Of a stretch of DNA of 18,634 nucleotides, positions 7,232 through 16,006 are shown piece after piece (position 1 is the stretch's first letter; every line of letters starts with the position of its first letter). The DNA is from Coriobacteriia bacterium. GTDB taxonomy: Bacteria; Actinomycetota; Coriobacteriia; Coriobacteriales; QAMH01. A program made the position numbers and the translations under genes. Below the pieces are notes generated by a model that saw only the letters and a list, made by a program, of their open reading frames with translations, was not told the origin of the DNA and searched no databases. The stretch covers positions 1 to 18,634 of the forward strand of contig CAAEKX010000018.1 of assembly GCA_900756605.1 (NCBI GenBank), read 5' to 3'.

Positions 7232-8335
7232 GTGAGCGAGAGAACAACTGACGCTGAGCTCTCCGCTTTCGAAGCGGGAATCGAGTATGCGAAAAGCGGA
7301 AACATTCTCAACGATGCCCGCGCTATCATCGACGCCGCACAGGGTTTTGCTCGGCAGGCTGTGAATGTCGCGTTGGTGCGTCGTAACTGGCTTTTGGGTC
7401 GACGCATCGCCGAAGAGGAATTAAAATGTGAAGATCGTGCTGCATACGGCAAACAGGTGATAAAGAATCTGGCCAAGAATTTGACCGAGATATATGGTAA
7501 GGGCTTCTCAAAGCGCGAGCTTTACTGGTGCGTTCAGTTCTATAAGCTGTTTCCGGAGATTGTGAACTCGCCGCGTACACAATCTGGGCTGCTCAGTTGG
7601 ACACACTACCGCGCAATGCTTCGCGTGACGGACCCTGAAGCCCGCGCTTGGTATGAGAAGGAAGCCAAAGAGCAAGGCTGGAGCGCGCGTACGCTCGATC
7701 GCAACATAAGCACGCTGTACCACGATCGCCTATTACTGTCAGGGGATAAACAGCCGGTTATTCAGGAGATGAAGGAGAAGACAGCCGTCTATCAGGAGGC
7801 TGGATTCGATAAGCTGGAGTTCGTGAAGAATCCCGTGGTTGCCGAATTTCTGGGATTTGTTCCCGATGCTGCGGTGTACGAGTCCGAATTGGAGCAGGCA
7901 ATTCTCACGAATCTCCAGCAGTTCCTCATGGAGATGGGTAAGGGTTACGCGTTTGTTGCGCGGCAGCAGCACATCCGCACCGAGTTGGATGACTACTACA
8001 TCGACCTGGTGTTTTACAACTATATCCTGAAGTGTTTCGTGCTCATCGACTTGAAGACTACCAAGGTCACCCATCAAGACGTCGGCCAGATGGACATGTA
8101 TGTGCGCATGTACGATGACCTTAAGCGCGGTGAGGGAGATAACCCCACGTTGGGTATCGTTCTGTGTGCAGAAACCGATGCGGATATCGCTCGCTATTCG
8201 GTATTGCATGGCAATGAGCAGCTTTTTGCCGCTAAATACGAGTTGTATCTTCCCACCGAAGAGCAGCTGCGAGCCGAGATTGAGGCACAAAAGGCCGTGT
8301 TCGAGGCTCAGCATGGCGAGAATGGCGATGACTAG
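7232..8335 (+). CDS. YhcG/DUF1016 family PD-(D/E)xK nuclease
   Basis: YhcG-type proteins have an N-terminal helical/winged DNA-binding domain (DUF1016_N) and a C-terminal PD-(D/E)xK nuclease fold. They are common in RM loci and defence islands, but their role is not settled. Here the N-terminal half has the family pattern (LLGRRIAEEE, GKGFSKRELYWCVQFYKLFPE, LSWTHYRAMLRV, WSARTLDRNISTLYHDRLL) and the nuclease core shows D258 in YIDLVFYN and D273-L-K275 in LIDLKTTKVTHQDVGQMDMYV. The GTG at 7232 has GAGGTG five bases upstream and gives 367 residues; an ATG at 7202 would add ten without support. A TAAAAT box at 7123-7128 could be part of its promoter. It is the first cargo gene of the island and is separated from hsdM by about 110 bases. 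Confidence 0.87.
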   Translation: MSERTTDAELSAFEAGIEYAKSGNILNDARAIIDAAQGFARQAVNVALVRRNWLLGRRIAEEELKCEDRAAYGKQVIKNLAKNLTEIYGKGFSKRELYWCVQFYKLFPEIVNSPRTQSGLLSWTHYRAMLRVTDPEARAWYEKEAKEQGWSARTLDRNISTLYHDRLLLSGDKQPVIQEMKEKTAVYQEAGFDKLEFVKNPVVAEFLGFVPDAAVYESELEQAILTNLQQFLMEMGKGYAFVARQQHIRTELDDYYIDLVFYNYILKCFVLIDLKTTKVTHQDVGQMDMYVRMYDDLKRGEGDNPTLGIVLCAETDADIARYSVLHGNEQLFAAKYELYLPTEEQLRAEIEAQKAVFEAQHGENGDD

Positions 8336-8336
8336 C

Positions 8337-8396
8337 ATGAAGGTGCAGGACTTGAAGAACTCCATTCAGCGGCAATCAATGTCTAGCGTAGTTTAG
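8337..8396 (+). pseudogene. 19-codon relic resembling an HsdS N-terminus
   Basis: The ORF encodes MKVQDLKNSIQRQSMSSVV and begins one base after the nuclease stop. From recall, some type I specificity subunits begin MKxQxLKNSILQ..., so this may be the remnant of an earlier hsdS gene. It could also be a chance short ORF; no ribosome site stands out. Confidence 0.35.
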
Positions 8397-8444
8397 CCTG
8401 TTTCATTAATTGATAATCTTTTTGCTTGAGAAGGAGATGCAGAC

Positions 8445-10250
8445 GTGGCTGAAGAGAGTATGCAAACCAGTGACGAACTAATCGCGGAAGTTGGCAAAAA
8501 CATACAAGAGAAGGCAGCTCTGATATGGAACGTTGCTGATACATTGCGCGGTCCCTTTAAGCCTCATGAGTATGGTCTTGTGATTCTGCCAATGACGGTA
8601 GTAAAGCGCTTTGATGATTGTCTTGTCCCTACGCATGATGAAGTGCTAAGAGTATATGAAAAGGTCAAGCGCCTTGCAGTTAAAGATGGTTTTTTGCGAG
8701 AGGCATCAGGCTATCCCTTCTACAACATCTCAAAGTTCACTCTCAAGACGCTTCTGGCCGACCCCGAGAACATCGAAGATAACTTCAGAGACTATCTTGC
8801 GGGGTTTTCTGATAATGTTCAGGACATACTCTCCCGAATGAATTTCGATGCAATAGTGGATAGGTTAAGTGATCCAGAAGCTCCGTTGCTGTATCAAGTA
8901 ATTGTAGATTTTAATCAAGCCAAGGCCGACATGTCTCCCGAGAAAATCAAGCCGGTTGACATGGGGTATATATTCGAGAATTTGGTACAGCGGTTTTCCG
9001 AGTCATACAATGAAGACGCGGGAGCACACTTCACTTCCCGTGATATCGTGTACCTCATGACTGATCTGTTGATTGCGGCAGACCCGAACGTCTTGGAAGG
9101 GAAACATATTTCCAAAACAGTATATGATCAGACTATGGGCACATCACAAATGCTCAGCTGTACGGAAGAGCGCCTACGTCAACTTGACGCCAAGGCGCGC
9201 GTCACTTGCTTTGGTCAGGAATTCAATCCCTTTACCTTTGGCATTGCTAAAGCTAGCGCTCTAATTCGTAATGAGGACGATAGCAATATGCAGTTCGGCG
9301 ATACCTTGAGCAACGATAAGTTCAAAGGCTATGAATTTGATTACTGCATATCCAATCCGCCCTTCGGCGATGACTGGAAAGTTCAAGCCTCAGCTGTGAA
9401 AAAGGAAGCCAAAGATCCCGATGGTCGTTTTGGTGCTGGCATACCTGCGCAAGGCGACGGGCAAATGCTCTTCATGCTAAATGGGCTGGCAAAGCTCAAA
9501 GAAGGTGGCGTAATGGTCATCGTCCAAGATGCTTCGCCGCTTTATAAAGGTAAGCCCGAAAGGGGAGAGTCCGAAATACGGCGCTATATTTTAGAGAACG
9601 ATTGGCTTGAGGCAATTATTCAATTGCCTACGGACTCTTTTTACAACACAGGCATTTCAACCTATCTTTGGGTAATTCATAAAACCGATGAACGTAAACG
9701 CAAGGGTCAAGTCCTTTTGATTGATGCTTCTCAATGTTACGAAAAACGAAGAAAGGCTATTGGCGACAAGAAAAACGACATCACCAAAGCATGCAGGGAT
9801 CTTATCATCCGGGTCTATGGCGAGCATAAGGATGGGAAGTTCGCGGTTGCGCTTCCAAATGGGAAAGAAATTGTATGCAAAAGCGCTCTAGTTGATTCTA
9901 TTAAGTTTGGTTTCAATAGAGTGCCGGTCGCTTTCCCAGAATATGATGCCGAGGGACAAGTTCTTTTCGATAAAAAAGGTTGCCCTATGGTCGACAAAAA
10001 TAAATCCGACGTGGAGGATGTACCTCTTCTCGAAGACATTGATGAATACTTTGAGCGAATGGTCTACCCGTACACTCCTGACGCATGGCCAGACAAGAAG
10101 AAAATAAAGATTGGTTACAGCATACCGTTTACGAAAACATTTTATGAATATCAGGTGCTGGAGCCTTCAGAAAAGATCGCCTCACGAATCCTTAATCATG
10201 AACACGCTTTGGAGCAAAGTTTGGAAACCCTCTTTGGAAAGACCGAATAG
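8445..10250 (+). CDS. hsdM: Type I restriction-modification N6-adenine methyltransferase subunit
   Basis: HsdM transfers methyl from SAM to adenine in the sequence chosen by HsdS and is also part of the restricting complex. The 601-residue protein starts at a GTG with AAGGAG eight bases upstream. An HsdM_N helical domain (ALIWNVADTLRGPFKPHEYG, about residues 25-45 onward) leads to the MTase core with catalytic NPPF (304-307) in SNPPFGDDW. Motif I at residue 228 reads DQTMGTSQMLS where the usual form is D-P-x-x-G-x-G-G; the family that matches the rest of this protein may carry this form regularly, so I do not infer loss of function. The C-terminal tail (from about 510) is lysine-rich and probably contacts HsdS. 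First gene of hsdMSR, two bases from hsdS. Confidence 0.95.
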   Translation: MAEESMQTSDELIAEVGKNIQEKAALIWNVADTLRGPFKPHEYGLVILPMTVVKRFDDCLVPTHDEVLRVYEKVKRLAVKDGFLREASGYPFYNISKFTLKTLLADPENIEDNFRDYLAGFSDNVQDILSRMNFDAIVDRLSDPEAPLLYQVIVDFNQAKADMSPEKIKPVDMGYIFENLVQRFSESYNEDAGAHFTSRDIVYLMTDLLIAADPNVLEGKHISKTVYDQTMGTSQMLSCTEERLRQLDAKARVTCFGQEFNPFTFGIAKASALIRNEDDSNMQFGDTLSNDKFKGYEFDYCISNPPFGDDWKVQASAVKKEAKDPDGRFGAGIPAQGDGQMLFMLNGLAKLKEGGVMVIVQDASPLYKGKPERGESEIRRYILENDWLEAIIQLPTDSFYNTGISTYLWVIHKTDERKRKGQVLLIDASQCYEKRRKAIGDKKNDITKACRDLIIRVYGEHKDGKFAVALPNGKEIVCKSALVDSIKFGFNRVPVAFPEYDAEGQVLFDKKGCPMVDKNKSDVEDVPLLEDIDEYFERMVYPYTPDAWPDKKKIKIGYSIPFTKTFYEYQVLEPSEKIASRILNHEHALEQSLETLFGKTE

Positions 10251-10252
10251 CC

Positions 10253-11536
10253 ATGAGGGAAATGAAAAACAGCGGCATCGAGTGGCTGGGCGAGATCCCA
10301 GCTTGCTGGGATACTCTTAGGTTGAAGAATATCGCAACATTTCGTCGAGGAACACAAATTAGAAAGGAAGACTGTGTAGATTCAGGTACGCCGTTAATCA
10401 ATTATGGCCAAATCCATTCTCGGCTGAATACGGGAACTGGCTTGGATGATGCGTTAGTCCGGTTTGCTCCAAGCCGCTTGTTCGAGGGAAAAGCGCCAAT
10501 TTGTAAAGGCGATTTGCTATTCGCTACAACTTCAGAAGATTTAGATGCCATTGGATCAGCAGCGTTTATAGATAAAGATGGAATATATGCAGGCAGCGAT
10601 TCTCTTGTTTGTCATTTCGTGAAGAGGAATTATACAAAGTATTTTGCATATTTGGCCTTAACTCATCAGTGGCGTGATCAAATCAGACGGATCACTAACG
10701 GAATCAAAGTATTTCACCTAACGCAGGAAAGATTAAGCAATGCGATTGTTGTTTTACCACCTTACGATGAGCAAATAAGGATCGTTGAATATCTGGATGA
10801 AAAATGTGAAGCCATTGATTCGGCAATTGAAGCTGCGGAACAATCAATTGAAGAATACAACGCCTATAAGAAGTCGCTCATTTTTGAGAAAGTCACCAAA
10901 GGGCTTGATTCAAGTGTTGAGATGAGGGACAGCGGCAACGAATGGCTAGGCGAGATTCCTGCTAAGTGGGGGCTTAATCGAATCGGCGCTTTATTCGTTG
11001 AGCGTAAAGCAAAGGTGAGTGACCATGAATACCAGCCTTTATCGGTAACCAAACGAGGAGTCATCCTTCAATTAGAGACAGTTGCAAAATCGGATGACCA
11101 CTCAAATAGAAAACTAGTCTGTGTGGGTGATTTTGTGATTAATAGTCGCTCGGATAGGCGCAACTCTTGTGGCTTTTCGGAGCTCGACGGATCTGTTTCA
11201 CTAATTAATATTGTTCTTAAGCCCGTTGTCCAGATTTGCAGTAGATACTATGGTCATTTATTTGATTCTGTTCAATTTGCTGACGAGTTATATAGCTTTG
11301 GCCATGGAATAGCGGCTGATTTGTGGACAACCAGCTGGACAGATATGAAGAAGATTTGCTTGCCGACACCTTCTTTGGATGAGCAGCAACGAATTGCAGA
11401 ATATCTCGATATTCACTGTGCGCGAATTGACGCAGTAATTGAATCCAAGATATCAATAATTGAGGAGCTCAAGCTTTATAAGAAGTCTCTCATTTATGAG
11501 GTAGTAACAGGAAAGAGGGAAATAGATGGCCGTTGA
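10253..11536 (+). CDS. hsdS: Type I restriction-modification specificity subunit
   Basis: HsdS recognises the bipartite target and holds the complex together. The 427-residue protein has two target-recognition domains, each opened by a repeat (MKNSGIEWLGEIPACW near residue 4 and MRDSGNEWLGEIPAKW near residue 224; codons at 10262 and 10922) and each closed by a conserved long helix (DEQIRIVEYLD... AYKKSLIFEKVTKG and DEQQRIAEYLD... LYKKSLIYEVVTGK). The halves are thus an internal duplication with divergent recognition parts, so the target is a split, asymmetric sequence that cannot be read from here. The start lies two bases after the hsdM stop; an alternative ATG at 10262 would drop three residues. 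The end overlaps hsdR by 11 bases. Confidence 0.95.
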   Translation: MREMKNSGIEWLGEIPACWDTLRLKNIATFRRGTQIRKEDCVDSGTPLINYGQIHSRLNTGTGLDDALVRFAPSRLFEGKAPICKGDLLFATTSEDLDAIGSAAFIDKDGIYAGSDSLVCHFVKRNYTKYFAYLALTHQWRDQIRRITNGIKVFHLTQERLSNAIVVLPPYDEQIRIVEYLDEKCEAIDSAIEAAEQSIEEYNAYKKSLIFEKVTKGLDSSVEMRDSGNEWLGEIPAKWGLNRIGALFVERKAKVSDHEYQPLSVTKRGVILQLETVAKSDDHSNRKLVCVGDFVINSRSDRRNSCGFSELDGSVSLINIVLKPVVQICSRYYGHLFDSVQFADELYSFGHGIAADLWTTSWTDMKKICLPTPSLDEQQRIAEYLDIHCARIDAVIESKISIIEELKLYKKSLIYEVVTGKREIDGR

Positions 11537-14500
11537 AGCAAAAGAGAGGTGCTTCGAAGAGGACATAGAGGCCTTTTTAACCTCGGAAACCGGCGGTTAT
11601 CTCAAGTCAACCGACAAGGAATCATTTCTCTATGACGATGAGTGGAACTATCAAGCCTGGGATGGCCATGGCTACTTTGACAATCGCGGTAAAGGTGTAG
11701 ATATAAAGACGTTGGTAAGCTTTGTTCGGACGACGCAACCAAAGGCATGGGAGCGCTTTGAGAAGCTATACGGTCCGAATCTCGAAGAAGTGGAAAAGAA
11801 ATATCTGAAAATTTTTGATAACGCGGTGGATACGCATGGGATGATTCACATTCTTAAGAACGGCTTCAAGCATAGGGGAATCCAATTCAGGGTTATCTGT
11901 TTTAAACCTGAAAGTGGGTTAAACGAAACAGCTCTTCAACGCTACAAGCAAAATGTGTGTCGATGTATTCGCCAGTTTCATTTTGCCGCTCAGGGAAATC
12001 AGACCATCGATATGGTGCTTGATATTAACGGCATCCCGCTCGTTGGCATTGAATTAAAAGATCAGTTCAATGGTCAAGATGTTGACGATGCAAAACTCCA
12101 ATGGCAAAACAGGGACCATCGCGAAACGCCCCTGAAGTTCAATAAGCGCATGGTTGCCTTTTTTGCCGTCGACCTTGATGAGGTCTATATGACGACAAGT
12201 TTGGAAGGCGACAGTACGTATTTCTTACCCTTTAACCAAGGATCAAATGGAGCTGGCAATGATGGTGGTAAAGGCAATCCCTCAACGCAAAGTGGCTTGG
12301 TGAAGGATTACCCATCAGAGCATCTGTGGAAAGTCGTTCTCCAAAAGGACAGCTTGCTAGAAATCATCCAAAAGTTTCTTCATTTGGAGGTCAAAGAGGA
12401 GAAGTATGTCGATAAAAACGGAGACGAGAAAACCAAGAAGAGCAAGCGTATCATTTTCCCTCGGTATCATCAGCTAGATTCAGTTCGTGGGGTCGTAGAG
12501 AGCATAAGACGCAATGGTGCTGGCACAAACTTCCTGATCCAGCATTCTGCTGGATCAGGAAAGTCTAACAGCATTGCGTGGCTTGCTTATCGACTTGCAT
12601 CTTTATTCGACTTAGAAGATAAACCCATATTCGATTCGGTGATTGTCATTACGGATCGGAAGGTTCTCGATGCCCAGTTGCAAGACACTATCTCGGGGTT
12701 TGAGCATGCTGTCGGAAGCGTTTGCGTCATTGACGCCAAGAAAACTTCCAAGGATTTGAGAGATGCCTTGAACGATGGAAAGCGGCTAGTCGTTTCGACG
12801 ATTCAGAAATTCCCCGTGATTTTTGATGAAGTCGAGAGCGGCGGAAAGAGCTTTGCTGTCATTGTCGACGAGGCGCATTCTAGCCAGAAAGGCGAGAATG
12901 CAATCAAGCTAAAGAAGGCTTTGGCTGACATCGAAGAGCCGCTACAAGAATGGGAAGAGATTGAAGCAGAACAAGAGGATCGAGAGGAAGATGTGCAGGA
13001 TGCCCTCGTCAAAGAGATGAGTTCTCATGGCAAGCAAAACAATCTGACCTTCTGCGCTTTTACGGCAACTCCCAAAGAGGAGACGCTCGAGACATTTGGG
13101 GTCGAGCATGGTGATGGAACATTTCACCCATTTCACATCTATTCGATGCGCCAGGCCGTAGAGGAAGAGTTCATTCTTGATCCCCTACTGCATTATGTTT
13201 CATACCATGAAGCAGTTGAGCTTACTAAAACGATTCCGGATAACCCCGATGTTCCCAGTTCGCCAACGATGAAGCTTCTAAGACGATACAAAGAGCTGCA
13301 TCCGTATGCAATCGGGCAAAAAGCCGCTGTCCTAGTTGAAGTATATCGAGACATTACGAAGAACGCGATAAAGGGCAAAGGCAAGATGATGGTGGTAACG
13401 TCATCACGGTTAGCCACGGTTCGCTACTATTATGCAATCAAAGCTTACATGCAAGAGCAGGGATATGACGACCTTGAAATACTAGTCGCGTTTTCCGGCA
13501 CAGTGATAGATCCAGCGGTAGAGGGTGTTGAGTATTCAGAGCCATCAATGAATATTGGGCACGATGGGAATAGGGTCAAAGAGTCCCAGACGAGAAAAGA
13601 GTTTCACGATCATGGAAATATTCTTGTAGTTGCCGATAAATTCCAGACAGGGTTCGATGAGCCGCTGCTGCATACGTTAGTAGTCGATAAGAAGCTGCGC
13701 GATATCAAAGCAGTACAGACGATCTGCAGGGTAAACCGTATTCATCCTGACAAGGAGGATACGCTGGTCCTTGATTTCGTGAATAGTCCGGAAGACATAC
13801 AAGATGCATTTCAGAAGTTCTACAACGAAGTTACTCTGACAGAGCAGATTAATACAGATCTCATTTATAAAACCCAAACAGAGCTGCACGATTATGGTGT
13901 CTACACCGTTGAGGATATTGAACGAGCATCAGCAATCGAGTTTGATGATCTTCCAAAGGACAACATCCAAGGGAAAATGGTGCTGGCGCTTAAACCCGCT
14001 GTTCTTAAATATGAGGCTCTCAGTGATGAAAACAAGCAGTATCAATTCCGCCGCAAGGTTAGGAGCTTTTGTAAGTGGTATTCCTATATCACGCAGATTG
14101 CAAGAATGTTTGATGTCGAGCTGCACAAAGAGTATATCTTTCTAAAGTATCTAAGCCATTTTCTTACCGCAAAGAAGATTAATGTTGAGAGCATTGACGA
14201 CAAGATTGCTATGAAGTTTTACAAATTGGAGAAGGATTTTGAAGGCAGCTTGGCTCTCAGCGACACGAGTGACCCGTTGGAGCCCGGTGCTCCTGGTGGA
14301 GATGCAGATCTGGACAAAAGAAAAGATCCTCTTCAGGAGCTAATCGATAGGATTAATTTGCAGTACCTCGGCGACTTTAGCGAAGCTGATAAGGTGATAG
14401 TCCAAAGTCTCTACGACCGGATAGTTGAAGACAATCGAGTCGCTGATTCGGTAAGAAATGACGGCGAGGTAATCTTTAAAAACAATACCTTCCCGAAGAT

Positions 14501-14633
14501 TTTTGATGAGCAAGCACGCAAGGCATATGTTGAACAAACCGACGCCTTTACTTCGATATTCGAAGATGGCGAAAAATACACAGCAATTATGGATGCCCTG
14601 GCAAGTCTGCTATTCAAGAGGCTGAGCGAGTGA
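11526..14633 (+). CDS. hsdR: Type I restriction endonuclease / translocase subunit
   Basis: HsdR gives the complex its ATP-driven DNA translocation and cleavage. The 1035-residue protein has, in order, an N-terminal extension of about 100 residues, a PD-(D/E)xK nuclease (D166 in VLDINGIPLV, then E176-L-K178), and an SF2 motor with Walker A HSAGSGKS (340-347), DEAH box (448-451), FTATPKEE motif III, and motifs V/VI in DKFQTGFDEPL and QTICRVNR. A helical C-terminal domain ends the protein and normally docks on the methylase. All key residues are present, so the system appears intact. The ATG overlaps the hsdS end, with AGAGGG upstream. The Walker A codons form a perfect hairpin. Confidence 0.95.
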   Translation: MAVEAKERCFEEDIEAFLTSETGGYLKSTDKESFLYDDEWNYQAWDGHGYFDNRGKGVDIKTLVSFVRTTQPKAWERFEKLYGPNLEEVEKKYLKIFDNAVDTHGMIHILKNGFKHRGIQFRVICFKPESGLNETALQRYKQNVCRCIRQFHFAAQGNQTIDMVLDINGIPLVGIELKDQFNGQDVDDAKLQWQNRDHRETPLKFNKRMVAFFAVDLDEVYMTTSLEGDSTYFLPFNQGSNGAGNDGGKGNPSTQSGLVKDYPSEHLWKVVLQKDSLLEIIQKFLHLEVKEEKYVDKNGDEKTKKSKRIIFPRYHQLDSVRGVVESIRRNGAGTNFLIQHSAGSGKSNSIAWLAYRLASLFDLEDKPIFDSVIVITDRKVLDAQLQDTISGFEHAVGSVCVIDAKKTSKDLRDALNDGKRLVVSTIQKFPVIFDEVESGGKSFAVIVDEAHSSQKGENAIKLKKALADIEEPLQEWEEIEAEQEDREEDVQDALVKEMSSHGKQNNLTFCAFTATPKEETLETFGVEHGDGTFHPFHIYSMRQAVEEEFILDPLLHYVSYHEAVELTKTIPDNPDVPSSPTMKLLRRYKELHPYAIGQKAAVLVEVYRDITKNAIKGKGKMMVVTSSRLATVRYYYAIKAYMQEQGYDDLEILVAFSGTVIDPAVEGVEYSEPSMNIGHDGNRVKESQTRKEFHDHGNILVVADKFQTGFDEPLLHTLVVDKKLRDIKAVQTICRVNRIHPDKEDTLVLDFVNSPEDIQDAFQKFYNEVTLTEQINTDLIYKTQTELHDYGVYTVEDIERASAIEFDDLPKDNIQGKMVLALKPAVLKYEALSDENKQYQFRRKVRSFCKWYSYITQIARMFDVELHKEYIFLKYLSHFLTAKKINVESIDDKIAMKFYKLEKDFEGSLALSDTSDPLEPGAPGGDADLDKRKDPLQELIDRINLQYLGDFSEADKVIVQSLYDRIVEDNRVADSVRNDGEVIFKNNTFPKIFDEQARKAYVEQTDAFTSIFEDGEKYTAIMDALASLLFKRLSE
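12531..12561 (+). repeat. Perfect 14-bp inverted repeat inside hsdR (Walker A codons)
   Basis: TTCCTGATCCAGCA and TGCTGGATCAGGAA flank a 3-base loop. In mRNA this would be a very stable hairpin placed over the codons for the FLIQHSAGSGK stretch. Confidence 0.9.
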
Positions 14634-14647
14634 GGGCGGTGGCATAG

Positions 14648-15808
14648 ATGAGAGACAAACAAGCATTTGAGAATCACCCGCTTTGGGAAATAGTTTCAGA
14701 AATCCAAGAACGAGAGGGTTTGCAAGAGCTTGAAACGGGAGTCCGAAACTACTTAGCGGCGCTTCTCGAACACCTTTTATGGAGAAAAGAGCATACAAAT
14801 CCTTACTTAGTTCCAGAGGCGTCCCTTAACAGAATTCAGGAGCAGCTTACTTATGCTGCCAACAATATTCCTGGCTCACCAAACTCTGTAGCGTCATATG
14901 TTGATGAAGCATTTAATGAGATAGCATCGACATGGCCTGCGATGGCAGGGTCAAGAGTTGTCGATATCTCGGTGGCTTCGTTTGATGCAATCATGGATGA
15001 TATGTCAAAACAGCTTGATGAGGCCCATCAAGCTGTAGCTATCGTAGAAGAAACTAAAGAAGCTTATACTACGGAAATTGAAAAGCTTGAATCAGATATT
15101 GCCTTATATAAGAGAGAAGCCTCAGAAACTATTGAGAGCATTGCTTCGGAAGCGAAGAGCGCTGCTAAGGAGCTTAATGCGGAGCTCGAACGCAACCTTG
15201 ACGACGCTAATGCAAAAGCAGGTGAATCAAGCGCTAAGATAGAGACTGAATTCATCTCGAATTTGACTGATATTGAGAACCAAGCGCAAGAGCTGCTAAA
15301 TAAGGTCGGCAATAAAGCAAGCAAAATAAGCGGAAGAGTAATAGCTGATACATACGGGAAATATGCCAGAAATAAGGCCACATTCAAAGTCGTCTACGAT
15401 GTGCTTGCAATTGTTTTTGCGGTTGCTGGCATTTTCTTAGTCGGCTATGCACTCGTAGGTATGCACGCTGACGAGACATCGGCAACGGTGTTCAAGACGG
15501 CTGTTTCGGTGGCTTCGTTTACAGTTTCGGGTTTTCTGTTCAAGCGTGGGACTTATGAGCAGCGCGAAGCAAAAACGGCAAAAAGAACTGAACTCACCTT
15601 AAGACAGTATGAAGCCTTCATTGCAAATCTTGATGAAGAAGATAAAGATGCAATCACTAAAGATATTGCCGACAGGATCTTCATAAAAGGCGAGATAGAT
15701 AATGATGTTCCTACTCTGAACGAAGCAATAGCCCAACGCGGCTTTTCAGAAAAGGAGCTAAAGATGGTTTTGGAGCTATTTAGAACTATCGAGAAGACAA
15801 CAGAATAG
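14648..15808 (+). CDS. Unrecognised coiled-coil protein with two membrane segments, coupled to the RM operon
   Basis: I do not recognise this 386-residue protein. It starts 14 bases after the hsdR stop on the same strand, with a GAGGG-like site, and is probably co-transcribed. Residues 1-110 are a mixed helical region. Residues 115-225 are rich in A, E, K, S and D with heptad character, predicting a long coiled coil. Two hydrophobic segments follow (about 255-275, VLAIVFAVAGIFLVGYALVG, and 285-300, TAVSVASFTVSGFLF) with a short loop, then a basic stretch (KRGTYEQREAKTAKRTEL) and a C-terminal helical domain of about 85 residues (YEAFIANLDEEDKDAITKDI, then FSEKELKMVLELF). The layout, a hairpin membrane anchor with helical domains on the cytoplasmic side, resembles anchors of several defence effectors, but no enzyme motif is visible. 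A role as membrane accessory or effector of the RM system is inference from position. Confidence 0.8.
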   Translation: MRDKQAFENHPLWEIVSEIQEREGLQELETGVRNYLAALLEHLLWRKEHTNPYLVPEASLNRIQEQLTYAANNIPGSPNSVASYVDEAFNEIASTWPAMAGSRVVDISVASFDAIMDDMSKQLDEAHQAVAIVEETKEAYTTEIEKLESDIALYKREASETIESIASEAKSAAKELNAELERNLDDANAKAGESSAKIETEFISNLTDIENQAQELLNKVGNKASKISGRVIADTYGKYARNKATFKVVYDVLAIVFAVAGIFLVGYALVGMHADETSATVFKTAVSVASFTVSGFLFKRGTYEQREAKTAKRTELTLRQYEAFIANLDEEDKDAITKDIADRIFIKGEIDNDVPTLNEAIAQRGFSEKELKMVLELFRTIEKTTE

Positions 15809-15937
15809 AACAGCGATTCAATAAGGTTGCTCAAGACTAGCGCTTTTATGATTGACGGACTGTTGCGCACGTGTTATGTAGTTTTCGGCGGCACAAAAAG
15901 CTGTTTCCAAATATCGGGGACAACTCCCAGCATTTTC

Positions 15938-16006
15938 CTATTCTGACTTATCAGGCTGGGTGCCAAGCTCGCTGATTCGTCGCAATCGATACTGGTCATC
16001 TCTCAT
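15938..16006 (-). pseudogene. Truncated HEPN (HepT-like) toxin stub
   Basis: The start overlaps the stop of the MNT gene (ATGA), the usual order of an MNT-HEPN pair. The 22 residues begin MRDDQYRLRRISELG, like the start of HepT proteins, then a TAG ends the frame. The rest of a HEPN domain, including its R-x4-6-H motif, is not seen in the 190 bases up to the next gene, so the toxin appears deleted. Confidence is moderate because the match is short. Confidence 0.5.

Noticed and set aside
6978..7235. 85-codon forward frame ending in a GTGA overlap with the YhcG start
   Set aside because: It would start inside the tRNA and cross its terminator; no protein resemblance. A later start cannot be excluded but has no support.
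10262..10968. Two similar DNA stretches within hsdS as a mobile repeat
   Set aside because: They are the normal conserved segments that open each target-recognition half of HsdS.
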